The notes under the pieces are model-generated. The model saw nothing but the letters and a program-made list of their open reading frames with translations, was not told the DNA's origin and made no database searches. From Baylisascaris procyonis (lineage: Eukaryota; Nematoda; Chromadorea; Rhabditida; Ascarididae), in contig JAZARR010000033.1 in assembly GCA_037389465.1 (NCBI GenBank), forward strand, positions 992,001-1,056,000: a stretch of DNA of 64,000 bases, given 5' to 3'. This document shows, in pieces, positions 1-13,400 of this stretch (its first letter is position 1; each line of letters starts with the position of its first letter). The position numbers and the translations under genes are program-made.

Positions 1-924
1 TGACACAATGGTTCATGTTGACGTTGATACTTCTCGGAAAAAGAAGTAAACACGATTCGCTGATATCTGTCTACTGACGTTCGTTTAGGATGACGTAGCG
101 GGAAAGGGCAATGTGCGGTGAATGGTTGTTAAGTCAGAGTTGAGGTAAACGTCTATTAAAAGGTGACCACCGAGCAAAACTTATTTTATTTTGATGGCAA
201 CCTTTATTGTTCGATCTACTCGAAATGTCCTGCTCTATGTTTGAATTGGTCGCGTTAAAAATGGTGATCTAAAATTCTCAACTCTCTACTCATATCCTCT
301 AAATAATGAGTCCCATCTCAAGCTTGTAAATTGAGATGAGAAAATTAAAAGTCTCAAGCCATTCTATTTAGAGCATTAAATTTAGGTGTTATGTTAGAAC
401 CTATCCGATAGATCGAGCTATAAAAGTTTACTATTTTTGAAAATCGTAGAGCGAATTTGATGGCTGCTGCTGAGATATCTATTGGGATTATGCTAACAGT
501 TGTTAAAAGATATCTGCCGGTAAGTAAGGCCTATAAAAATTGGTCGGCCAATAGTCAGTCATCGTTATCCGTCTAGGATATCACAGTAATGGTATAACAA
601 AAATACTAAACAAGCAGCACATCGAAACTTGCTTTCCATATGCATAAAGAGTAATGTTCATGTTAGTGAAATTGAATAGTAAGCAAAGGAGCAGCACAGT
701 AAATAAGTTTAAATCGGTTTCAAAAAGTTTAAATAGGAATTCATTGTCGGATAATTTCATTTCGAAATATATCAAAAAATTAGTTACATTTAGTAACATA
801 ATATAGCATCTATCATCTTTTTCTTTACCTAAGTAGGATGATGCTAATATGCAGAAATAATATTACTTTGTTCAGCAAAAGGGAACTAACGAAAAGTTTT
901 TTTGAGATAGCGCCGTGTTTGCAG
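1..924. other. No gene seen; upstream/5' region of pyruvate kinase gene
   Basis: I see no exon with family resemblance on either strand here. The stretch is AT-rich with only short chance reading frames. It ends in a pyrimidine-containing splice acceptor (...gtgtttgcag, AG at 923-924) just before the first pyruvate kinase exon, so it is promoter, 5' intron or outron sequence. A further upstream exon outside the window cannot be excluded. Confidence 0.5.
921..924 (+). promoter_or_regulatory. Splice acceptor (cis or spliced-leader) before pyruvate kinase start
   Basis: The sequence gtgtttgcag ends at 924, and the first ATG downstream is at 952 in the pyruvate kinase frame, with no earlier ATG in between. 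This spacing fits either a nematode spliced-leader addition site or the acceptor of an upstream non-coding exon. The reading frame stays open upstream to 838, so a longer first coding exon remains possible. Confidence 0.4.
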
Positions 925-951
925 AAGGAGCAGCAACAACAGACCGACGAT

Positions 952-1462
952 ATGATACATCAGGAGTCGATCGACAAGCTGGGCATGTTGTCGAGTGTCA
1001 AATCACAATTTGGCGCCGGCTTTGGTCAGACAAGGCCGCGACTTGGCCGTCGAATGACCATCGAAGAAGAACGAAGCGGAGAGTATTTTCGGTCAGTATC
1101 GTATTTAATACTACAATTGTATGGAAGCAGAGGAAATGATTGATGAATTAATAATCATTCATAAAACGATTTCTTTTTTCTCAGTAAGAGTTGCTAGGTT
1201 CACTTTCATATTGGTTCATTTGTGCTTTTTGAAATGTGTTAGCGAACGCTGAAGCTTTTTTTTGTCACATTTTATGGCCATGAAAGCGCAATAACCAAAT
1301 TATTAAGCAATTTTCCTTCTGAAAGTGTTTCTAAATTTATTTTCAGGCAGGAACAGAAAATTGAAGGCCCACCTTCGAGTACTCATCTCGAGCATTTATG
1401 CAAGCTCAACATTCGGGAACCGCCTCAGCTTGTTAGAAAAACTGGCATCATATGCACCATTG
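952..1462 (+). CDS. pyk: Pyruvate kinase exons 1-2: N-terminal extension and start of the barrel
   Basis: Exon 1 (952-1091) encodes an extension with no clear catalytic counterpart, including [20 protein letters not shown], which has a basic cluster followed by acidic residues. The donor is gtcagt at 1092. Exon 2 (1347-1462) continues [20 protein letters not shown] and reaches the conserved [10 protein letters not shown]. The basic LGRRMT context looks like a possible phosphorylation site, but that is a guess. Confidence 0.8.
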
Positions 1463-4400
1463 GTGGGTTCTTCATGTAGCTGCATTCAAATGAATGTTTT
1501 TTTTTTTTACTATTGCGCATAAGTCGGCTGTTCAAACGATAACAAGTCATGCATCTCACTGCAATCTGTGTGAAAATATTTGAAATGTTTCATTCACCAT
1601 TTGAGACGCAAACTTTGCATTCTTTTGCCAGTCGTTGAAGTAACTTCTTAAACTTTTAAAATCATTTGAACAATGCTGAGATTGCGCGGATTGCTGTAAT
1701 GCTGACTGCAGAAAGTTAATTGGTTTTATATCTCTATCATATCTGAAATAGTTGTTTTCATTGGTTTTGCTCCAACAAAGTTAACCGCATAATGTCAGCA
1801 ATAATAAACAATTTAATTGTTTTACATTATTAACATGTTATGCAAACATATGCTTAACGTTTATGAAACCTATGCAAAATGGTAATGGAGTATGAACACG
1901 TCCACGTTTACTTAGTGGTTAAAGTATTCGCTCGGCAGGCGAATGTTCACGGGTTCTTACGTATCTGCAAGAACTGTTTTTATTGGTCATGAGGTAATCT
2001 TTTTAGATTTTTTGTACGCTACATTTTCAGTTGGTGCATTTAGGACCTGCATGCAGAAGCGTCGAAATGCTGCAGGCAATGATACAAAACGGAATGAATA
2101 TCGCTCGTATGAACTTCAGTCACGGAACACATGAGGTATTTTTGCACTGCTTGAATTGCAATACTCTATCATAGTGAAATATTGAACGGTAATTTTTGAA
2201 ATCTGCTTTCGATCACCACCACATCCGGTGGTATTCCTTTCAAAGAGCATTCATATTTTGTGGTGGAAATTCGTAGTTTTCTACAGACTGAAACTGAAAG
2301 CAAAAGTTCTTTCGTTCATGTGTTCATTGTGCACCTTTAACCATTTTATTGTTTGATGAGTGAAGAAGCATGCTAGCATAACGTTCGTTTTCCTCTTTCT
2401 CAAGTGATTCTGTAAACTGTTATTTTTCCAGTAAGACAAAATTATTTAATGGTGCAAGAAGGTACAAGCTTTCCTAACCACTCCAAACTCCACTGGGGCG
2501 AATACGATTCTGTTTTGGCATCCATTTTGAACTCAATGTTTATGGCCGTGAATTTCAAGGCGGCAAGGTTCTGAGTATTGCGTTCAAGGCACTAGACGCA
2601 TAAACGAAGGTGCGGAAAATGGTGATAGTAGTTCACAGCTTATGCAGAAAGGCGTACAAAGTATCGGCCACTCACATGGATAAAAAACTGCATAGCAGTT
2701 TTTTTAGTATCATGCGGAAACAATAGCGAATGTGCGGGAAGCAGCACTGAGCTTCAGCGATCCTCGTGTTGTCGCGATTGCTCTTGACACGAAAGGACCT
2801 GAAATACGTACAGGCCTTCTTAAAGGGGTAAGTGACTTCTTTGTTTTACTTTCCCCATTTGCCTGCAATTTGAAGTGCACTTTTTATTCTGCCATTTAAA
2901 GCCTTTTAAATTTGTGTAACATCTTCCAGCTGAAGCTCCTATCACAAATTATATGAAATTTTACATGAAATTCTAGTCTATGCAGTGATTACTATAGAAC
3001 TGAGTGTTGAATGGGTGACGTCATATTTTCAGTGAAACTTCACTATATAAGAAGCAGCTGCGATGCTTAGAGTTTCTGTTGATGGCAGTTGTTATTGTTG
3101 AAGATTCTTAAGAGTATGTCAAGTAATTACTCTGATAGAACATATGCGTGTGATTTTAAAGTTGCTTTTAGAGTCTTTGTTAGCCCACCTGCCTCAACAT
3201 GAGTCCTGTTGATTGTAACGGTCATCTAGGTTCATGAGCAGTAATGTTCATTTGTTTCATGTAACAAAGAGCGTGCATAGTCAGTTCTTGAAGTATTCGA
3301 AAATCACTTTTATTACAGGGTGGATCAGCTGAAGTGGAACTAGTTAAAGGAGCCAGTATTCGTTTAACGACCGATCGGAATTTCGAGAATTCTGGAACTG
3401 CGATAAATTTATATGTGGACTATGCGAATATTACAAAGGTGCTTTCTCCAGGCAACCGTATCTACATTGACGATGGCCTCATCTCTCTGATCGTCGACGA
3501 AATCGGTTCGCATTTTATATACACGTTCTACCAGTTGTCCTTAGGCATACGTGGGGAGGGAGAGTGATGATAATGTTCAGCGGTAGCTTTGCTTCTGAAT
3601 TGGAAAAACTGATCAAAGATGGATCGTATTTGTAAGGAGCGTATCGTTGTGGCCTTTCAGAAGGGAAATATGCTCAGAGATGTCGCCTTCTTCTTATAGG
3701 ACTTTTGCTCATCTATAGCGTCATTGTTACTCATATAATAGTTTGATTGTTTTGTTGCCATTTAGAGTTATCCGCGTCTTTACAGCTTCCGATGCAGTCG
3801 TTTGCACAGTCGAGAATGGCGGAATGTTGGGTAGCCGAAAGGGTATAAACTTACCTGGAACTCCTGTCGACTTGCCCGCTGTATCTGATAAGGATTTGAA
3901 GGATTTGCAGTTCGGAGTTGAGCAGGTATCTTTTTGAGCGTTATTTGACTGCTCAGGAACATCATTTTACAGGAATAAATCATTTCAATAAGATCGTTAT
4001 AGCACTCTAATGTTGATATTACTTGCATAGAGGCTGCTTAGCAAAGGGGCGAGTATTCACTTATAGCATTCAATAATTAATCAGCGACCGAAATTCCATT
4101 ACGACACGGAAGAGAAATCAGCGTCGCCAAGTGAATTAGAAATTTTCCGCGAAGTGCTCATCACCACCGCCATCCTCCTCTATCACACTACCAGCTTGTC
4201 ACATTAGTTTTATTTCGATGCTATCAGGGCTGTTATTTGTATGGAACAAAAGGGTGTAAAAACTGAAATTCGAGAGCACTAATATAGTGTAGAGCTAGCG
4301 GCAATTAGTTTCGCAAAGCTTAAGAATCTGAACCGGTTTTCTGGAAAAGTAAATCTCTTTACCAGCCAATTTGAGGTAGTGCAGGTTAGTGGCGTAAATG

Positions 4401-7400
4401 ATCCTCAGTAAGGAAATTTTGTGGAGCAAGAAGCATAAGTTGCTCAGTTTGACGGCTTATTCTTAGCGTTCGGAAGTTCTGAACGTTTTATAGGCAGTCA
4501 ATGACGCTTTCGGTGAAACATCCATCATGGAAGGGTGGCGGGAGAGGATATGAAAATAATGCTGCGGCATCCAGAACAGTTTGTTTCAGGATGTCGATAT
4601 AATTTTTGCTTCATTCGTTCGTAATGCGGAAGGTATTCGAACGATTCGCAAAGTGCTTGGCGAAAAGGGTAAAAATATAAAGATTATTGCGAAAATCGAG
4701 AATCAAGAAGGAGTAGATAAGTGAGCGAAGTTTTTCTCTAAAAATGTCCCAACTTTATTTTTTTGCTGGTTTTTTTCACTTAGCGTTTTTGTTCGCACTT
4801 TTATGTTTTTTTTTTCATGACAGTATTTTTGCACGAAAACTAGATCTGTTATTTATGCGGAAAAACTTGGTTGCGGTTATATTTCGATAACATTTCTTGC
4901 CATTTTTCTATGGGTTGCTTTTATATGGTTGTTTCTGGTTTTATGTCAGTATATCTTTTTTTAACAATGCGGTTTAGCTAACGCTTATTTATGCACTTTT
5001 CCATTCTGATTTTCACTTATCGCATAATTGGGGGATAATTCTAAATTTCTGCATTTAGTTTTTCGTATATGCTTCTCTTGAATTTTGAGGATTGCCGTAA
5101 ATCACTTCAATAAATTCGGCATTTCGGAAAATTTGAAGTAGATTTTTGTGCACAAAATTTTATTTGAGTGCCTTACCCTATACCATTATATGTTTTCGTT
5201 TCAGATGCTCGATAATAGGAGAATAAAATACTGAAGTCACTCTTTGAATGTGTAAAGATGCAAACTATGGCCAATTTAAACTCATTATTGTATAAATTTT
5301 ACAGTGCGGACGAAATAATTGCCGAGTCAGATGGCGTGATGGTTGCTCGAGGAGATTTGGGCATCGAGATTGCCCCCGAGAAGGTGTTTCTCGCACAGAA
5401 GATGCTCATTGCCAAATGCAATCTAGCAGGCAAGCCGGTAATTTGTGCGACACAGATGTTGGAGTCGATGGTCAAGAAACCGAGGCCCACACGCGCCGAA
5501 GGTGTTCAATCTTATTGTTATCTTATCTCAAGATTCCTATAAGTTTCAAATAAGCGTATGTGAATTTGCTGTTGCGTTTACCCTATTGCTTTAACTGCGT
5601 GACCACAAATTGATTGCAACATTTGATTAATCTGGCAATGTTATGCGATGATTGCTGTGTGCCAGGGATAGCCTCTCTTTGTTATACTTTGGGTTAATCA
5701 ATGTTAGCTTAAAGTCCATCGTAAGCAGCGCACTTCGAAAATACCAAGCAGGTTTCAATTACTTCTCTTGTCATATTTAACATACGAATGTTAGCTTCAA
5801 ATCTTTCTGACGATTATTGAAGGTCATCCCAATTTTTGGTATAATATCGAATTCAAATTTTTTTGGTGATTTGGCAGCATGCAATAGAGAATAGCAAACT
5901 TCATATTTTCGCGACAGATCTCTCCGGTTAAGCATATTGTTTTGTTTTCCATTTGATCATTGTTGATATTTTGCTATTGAAAATTTGATCGAGATGAGTT
6001 TTATTATCCATATCAACCGAGCAATTTATACGATATCTATCGCTGACGATTGAACTTTTCACTTGCTGCCATATCATAGTTTTTTATTTTATTGAACTCA
6101 TCTATTAGGCGCTGCAAATCGACCTTTCCAAATTAGTGACTTCTATACGGTGCCGTTTCTAAGATGTGATTCATAATCGTAGCAGACAATTCTGAAATTA
6201 TAACAAAATTTATACGATTCAATAAAATAACTGAAATATGAAATGGGGATGTGTGCTGAAAGTGCAGTTGGGAGAGATAAAGGTATGACCTATATGAAAC
6301 AATAGTGGCATGCCAGTATGGGAATAAACAATATCAAAACAGCCTGTTTCACTCAACAAATTCATCTTCCTTCAAATCATAAAAGCGTTTTTGTTTTAAT
6401 TAAAAGAAAGGCGTTTCGTAAGATTTTGTCCAAACTTTTGTCTCTAAAGCAATGACATTCGTGAATTGCATTGATCACCTATCACATATAAACACCTATC
6501 ACATACATGTATGTGATAGGTATTTATGTGTAGCTCGCGAAATCTTCATCAAAGTAGTCTTATAGCTGGCTTGAGCAGAGAAGTGGCGTATATGAAAGTG
6601 GTATTCGTTTTAGGCAGTGACGTGGCGAATGCGGTGCTTGATGGGGCCGACTGTGTAATGCTAAGTGGCGAAACTGCGAAAGGCGATTACCCCGTGGAAG
6701 CTTTGAAGATAATGCACCAAGTAATTCTCTTAATACATCAAATAAAATTCATTGAACCATTTGTTAAGGGAGAATCCGAAACCATTTATAGAATTTATAA
6801 ACATTTTCTTTCAAAAATAAAAATATATTTTTCGACGCATGATGTGATATCCTTTTCAGGAGTATTTTTCCCTTCGCTTTTCTCTTCTATTTCCGTAATT
6901 CATCAATCTTTTCATATGTGGATGTGCAATATTAGTTCGGTTCTAATTGTTTCTCTCTCAAGGAGTATAGACCACTGTAAACTTTTTCCTTTTGTCCGCC
7001 CACTAACAAAAAATAAGTAACTTTAAATATTCCGCTTCAAATTAAATGGGCAATAAAATTTTGAAAAAAAAAATATTGGTGGCTAAGATGGCAGCGGTGA
7101 AAAACCTCTCTAATTACAATTTTCTTGGCTTTATTTGATGAGCACTTTTATAATGTGGATAACAAACTGAAGTTTCATTAAAAAAAGGCTGACGAAAGTA
7201 TCGTTATTACAGTGGTAATGTTGAAACATCAAATTGCATAACTCTCTATCATCGTTGACATACTGTTTTGGAAGATGGTTGTTACTGGGAGGGGAGGGGA
7301 GGGGAATCCTTACAACCTTCATTTAGTACGAAATTCCACGGTTTTGTCGTCCTGATTGATTGTGAGTTAATAAAAAACGCGACCAGGTTTAATTAGGAGA

Positions 7401-10400
7401 ATTAACAGATGAGAAGAAAAAAAACAGCGCTGAGTATTGCTTCAGCTTTGCAAAGCGAAATTTTTATTTATGTATTCTTGTGCGATGCATTAAACATATC
7501 GTTCTTCACGTCTGCAACGAACACTTTGGATGTCTTGTTCCTTTGCGGGATTTCCTAGAATTGAAGCTTTTTTCTTTTCTTCGCCATCTAAAGTGATATG
7601 ACATTGTTTGCAATCAACGTCTAAATGGTAATGATGAGGCCGTTCCGCATCGCTAACTTCATGTGGCAATTGTTTGCAGATTTGCAAGGAAGCAGAAGCG
7701 GCCACCTACCATACGAAATTCTTTGAAGAACTGCTTCGTGCAACCCCGAAACCAACAGATACAGCGCATACAATCGCAATTGCGGCCACCTCTGCTGCAG
7801 TTTCTTGTCATGCCAGCGCAATTCTACTAGTCACTACTACCGGCCGGTATGCCCACTTTTTTCTTTAACGTATTTTAGCATCTGTCTGAACGCTGTGATA
7901 TTTCATTCATAGGTAGACTTACGTCTGCTTCTCATTCTTTCAAAGATTTCGATTCCATTATTTTTGCGGGAAGTTGCTTTTCATTAATTGGCAATTTCCC
8001 AAATTTTTTCCATAGTGATGCTGAAATCTGAACGCCAAAATAGCTAGGACGTCTAGTTTTTATTTTTACGAATTTCGAAGTTTCGTTGAGCTTTGATCTG
8101 GCTCCCAGAATTACCGGAAAGTTTTACATTTCCAGATAATTCTTCTTGAAATCCTGAAGTCTTCAATTTTTTCTGCGCAGCTTACTGTCGAATTGCGACT
8201 CGCCTTTCTGAAAACCCAAAATTTGCAGCTGGCTCTCTCTTTAATTGAGTGGGGTTCGGAGAGACAGAATTGCTATCGCGCAATTCTGACCCTAAAATTG
8301 ACAAATATTTTCCAATTATCTGGCAACTCCCAATGTGAGAACGGAGACGAGAGCCGTTAGATGAAGCAAATGAGTTGACCTTCTTACGGAAGATGTGAAC
8401 ACTATCTTTAATATCCATTCCGGCTTTTCGATTTGCAAAAGTCCTGCTAGTCTTGCACGTTGTTGTCTGAAGCAGACGATTAAATATCATTTAACTACCA
8501 AGAAGAATCATATTATTTTCATAAAATAACCACGATTCTCACGGGACGGATCACTTTGAAAGGAAATGCAATTATCTCTTTAAAGGAGTACAAGAGCAGT
8601 GATTTACTCTGTTGCGATTAAGTAACTATTATTTCTATAATACGTTTACGCACTGCTATACTATTATTGTACGATTGTGCTCTGAGCCTGTGGGCTGATG
8701 TTTAAGAGCAACTAGTCAACTAGTAATGGACCACTAAAAGCATCCCGGTTTCTAGCAGTTCTGTGTAGTTATCATTGCTATGCAACACTTCTGGACTGGA
8801 AATTTTTATATACGCTGAATAATCGCTAACTGCTAAATTAACGGCTATTGTAACTGTTAATTTTTAGATTATTCGCCGTCATTGTTTTCTGTTTTGTGGA
8901 ATTGAACATCGCTGTATGTTGTTCAGCTTTGATTAAGACTTACATCGAATTGTTTACATCGAAATATTATTATTAATGAGGCATACTAGTATTAATGTTT
9001 TGATTGACAGTGTAATGAATCAGAGCGAATGCTTACTTTCGATTTCTTCAGTGGAACACAACAGTTGAGTGTCATTGCTTAAAAAACTGTACGAGGGGAG
9101 GGGAGAAGGGGGAAGGTTGTTAAGTAGGACAGAAGGGAGAAGGGGGGAAGGTTAAGTGGTAAGAAGTGAAGCAGCCGTTCGATTTTTTCAACAAATGACG
9201 GTGTGTTATTTCGTATGAAATAGTGCCCATAAGAATCCAGCAAATACCACTGATTTTCTTCCGTTCCAAAAATATCAATTTCGTCACCAGTTATGTTTGT
9301 CAGTTCAGACATTCGATAAACTTCACTCTTCGTTCATTTCTCAGAGAACTATTCCGAAGATTGTTTTATCCAATTTTTTATCACTAGTAGAGTAGGCATC
9401 CGAGACCTTCAATACTAGACTGCCTGCAAAATTCATGATCCAGTGCCACCAACAACTTTATCTATTATGCAAATGGACGAGATAGTAATTTAGTGAACAC
9501 AGCTGAAAAGATTGCGCCGTGCTAAGGGGGTGGCCTTCATCATGTTCGGAACGCGCAGCAATGTCATTCTGCATGCTACCGCCAGGCTTTGTAAAAGAGA
9601 GTTGCAAAGTATCTGTGAGGAACGGAATTGGCTTTGACTTTGCCATGCGCATTTTTATGCGGTTCTGGTGGAAAGATCTCTTGTGACGAATGTGATCATT
9701 TAAATGGATGAAATTTTTTCAGCGCAAAATAATCACCATCGGCCATCGCAATAGCGTTTATAATGAAGGGCTTCAATAGGAATAGCAGAGAGCCTCGGTT
9801 TCAAAAACTATTCAAAGAATATTCAGGCAATACAAGCTCTACATGGTGCAGTCAATACTCGCCATAGAGAGCATCGTATAAATTAGTATCACCGGCTAAC
9901 GCTCGACAACCTACTTTTAACCATCGACTAATGTAGTTTTCGATCATCGACTAGTCTGGTTGACTGAAAAAATCAAGCATTTCAATTGAATTCCGCGAAG
10001 TTTACTGAAATTTGATGAAGTTAATGAGGGATTTAGGAAATAACCTGAGAGGTGCTGAAGTCTCACTAATAAATTGGTCTTGCTGCGCATCTTTCGTCTC
10101 AAAAAGTGCTGTTTATGCATCAGATCTACTCTTTGCATATGCTGTTTAATTATGCATTTCATTGATGAATTATAATTCTGTGACATGCAGCAATGAACGA
10201 TTAAGTTTTCTTTTCTTAGTTTTCTCTGTTCGTTTATACTCTTTCTCCGCGCATACGTTGTTAGCGTAAGCGTCGAGACATGTTCCTTCACAGCTATTTT
10301 TTGCTAATTTCTGCAAACTGATTCGACAAGTTTATCCTAAGTTCTTCGATTTATTTGAGTTGCATCATCTTTTTCTTATTCCAACTTTTTATTTATTGGC

Positions 10401-13400
10401 GAATGTTCATTTGATCGCCCATTGTTTGCTTGTAAATTTCTGCTGCATAATTTGTGATCGGACAAATTGCTTTTGAATTAGCTAGAATATGCACCTGCAA
10501 TTACGATTGAACTCGCTGGCAAAAACAATGAATATAAACGAATTCTTGCACAGTGCGGAATCGGTTGAGAATGAAAAGAGGATTTTGTCTTAGTTGTTGC
10601 ACGATGCTTCAGAGTTGTTAGCATTAGCTGAACTTTTGTCATCACGTACCAGTACGGTATTTCTTCTCGGTTGCAACCGGAGATGCTTACCTATATAATA
10701 CTGCCTTTGAACTGTCTTTTAGCACGAGTGCTTGCGTTTCACGCTGTCGGCCATCTTGTCCCATCCTGACGGTTTCGAGAGATCCGATGTTGAGCCGTCA
10801 GCTGCATCTTTATGCCGATGTTATCTCTCTCCTGTACCGATGTAAGCAATCACCGTCGACATCGACACTAACCTTCTTTTCTAAGCGGCAAAAGCTGTTT
10901 TCACACTTTTGGCTGAGTTAATCCAAATTCCCAACTTTCTTTCACGAGTATCAAGTAGGAGAATACAAACATATGAAAAGGTCGCTAGTTTACAACACTG
11001 CTGTTTATAATTGAGATTGGAACGGTATTTTTTTGGCGAATATGGCATTGCATTGTTCGATTTGTGTTTGAGATTGCTCATCGTTTCTAATAATTTGTTG
11101 TTTATGTAATTTAACATCTCACGTTATATGTGCTAAACACTATTCGGTCATATGTACGTCTTTTCTAAATTGCTCATCATGAACGCTTTTCCCATTCAAC
11201 CTTATTGCCTCATATCCCTAATAATTCTCATGCAAATTTTATCGGTTCCATTGCCGTCTGCGTGCATGCTCCATATGGACATATATATTTGCACTGGTAC
11301 ATCCAGTGGCATCAGTTCACGAACCTGATGGTGGACTTTGACGGAAGTAATGTACACTATAGGATGTCCTCTTATTATCAAGTTCATTAAGTTTTTGAGA
11401 GATTATTGACATTTGAGGGCCCCTTGAAATTGGCTGTTCGAATTTGTTTTGTTATCGATCAGATCTGGTTGAAAAGCTAACTGCTAGATGGTCGTCGTAG
11501 GAGGGGGAGAAAAGAGAGTATTGCTTAAACAGATACATATGTATCATTCCAGCCTCTCCGTCAAAGAGTAATGCTTTGAATGTCACTTAAAGCATTTAAA
11601 AGTAGTGCTTTAAATATCAAAAGAGAAGCTAAACGAACGCTTTCATAAATTGCTAAGAAATAACAAAAGGTGCATGAATAGAAGCAGACCTAGCTCTAAT
11701 GTAGCTTTTTTGACAACAACTCCCTTTTTTCCATCTTTTTCAAATGTATTAGCTGCAGAGTGCTTTTCATATGCAAATTGAAATACCTTTGAGGTCTTAT
11801 AACTCCTTTCCAAGTCGACCAATCACTTTTAAAGGCGGTATAGGTGATCATCGCCCAGTTTAGATTATAGCCACTAAATTTCGAGACTTAGTCGTCGCTG
11901 ATTTGAAAATGCTGTGCATATAGGCAGGTACATACAAATACATCGGCGCAAGCACGTCTTAGCGAATGTAAATTCATATGAGTGCATAATTACTGAGTTT
12001 CTTTGTCAGGTGCACAAGTGATTGACGTTTTTTATTTCAAAGGCATCAAATATTTACGGTCTACATAACTTTTGCCCTTCATTTTGAATTATAAAACTTA
12101 ACTAAGTAATGATAAAATAATGTTCTCTTTTTTTGATATTTTGTTCTTATTTTTGATGACTTTTTTTTTTTTAGCTGAGTTGCCTTATTTTAGCGCTTTG
12201 TTGAGCGCATGGCATCAGTTCGGAAGTGATTGAAGTGCTCGGGAGATGGAGTTGCTAACACCGTTTGAGAGACATCTTGAAAGTGCACATCGCTTCACTC
12301 ATCAATTGCTCTTCCGATTTTTTTTTTGGCTTTTGTTTTACGACTTAATTTTTTTAATTGTAAAAGTGATGTATTTGAATTGATCTCCAATGCATCCAGT
12401 TGGTTTATATCGGGATCAGATTTAATCCGCCTTCCATGCCAGCTTCATCAAAAATCTCGACTCACAGAATTCTCTTAGTGTGAATATTAGAAGTGGTTCC
12501 TGTATCCACTAATGCTATCAGCACTTCAAATATACGTTCACTATGTTGCTGCAAAATAAATCTTTCAGAGTTAGTTATGGCGTTGGGCTCATGAAAATGT
12601 ATTTTTTAATCTGTCAGCAGTACCACTGCTTAGGTCTTTTCTATCTACCAACAGTAAGCTTCAACAACATCAGATGAGTTGTTGAATCAACCATGTTGCG
12701 TTATGTTGCATCGAATATGTATAGTTTGAGCTCATCTTCGAAAGTGATGGGAGCAGTCAACCATTCGAGACGTTTATATGTGTTCATTCTTGCTCACTTG
12801 GACTCAGCTGCACCAATTTGTGAAGATTGGGATGACGTGCTTTCAAAAAAAAAAAAAAAAAAAAAAATAGCGCATTGATGTTGAAAATCTTTGGCCTTTT
12901 GGGTCGAAAGTTAAACTTTTCCAAAACTTTCATTTATAAGAGATTATTTGCATTGAAAGCATTTTTTCACACTGCATTAATCTATTACTCGATGATGTTC
13001 AAGGCAGCCGCATATTAATATCTCAAATTACATATTCAGCTTAACATTTTCATCCATCTTCCGTCGTGGTACCTCAAAATTTCGATTCTTCATTCACTAC
13101 TGTCTCAAATTTTCATTTGCCAGCTTGTTCTTTCCAGTCATATTTTCAAGGGAAGCATGCGCTATTTGTGTTTATTGAGCTTTTCCCGCATCGTTTTGCA
13201 CTTGTCTAATGTGCTGCTTCATGTGACTATTTTTGAGACAGACACTGCATATGAATAGATACACATTATTTGCAGTGATCTTTTTCGATTTGATTTTTAT
13301 TGCTGAGGAATTTTTTGTTCTCTAATATTTATGATGGAATTTCAGCAATTTGGTATGTTGGCGGAATAACTCATAAATTTTATTTATTTTTAATCTATAT

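Noticed and set aside
4372..4393. let-7-like seed (tgaggtagtgcagg) in pyruvate kinase intron 6
   Set aside because: Only the first 9-10 bases match the family, and I see no downstream arm able to pair into a microRNA hairpin.
7490..7821. Two antisense frames opposite pyruvate kinase exon 10
   Set aside because: They overlap the confidently assigned exon 7680-7846 on the opposite strand and have no independent support.
12844..12867. Run of about 24 A as a retroposed poly(A) tail
   Set aside because: No processed-gene or retroposon body is recognisable upstream, so it is noted only as a homopolymer.
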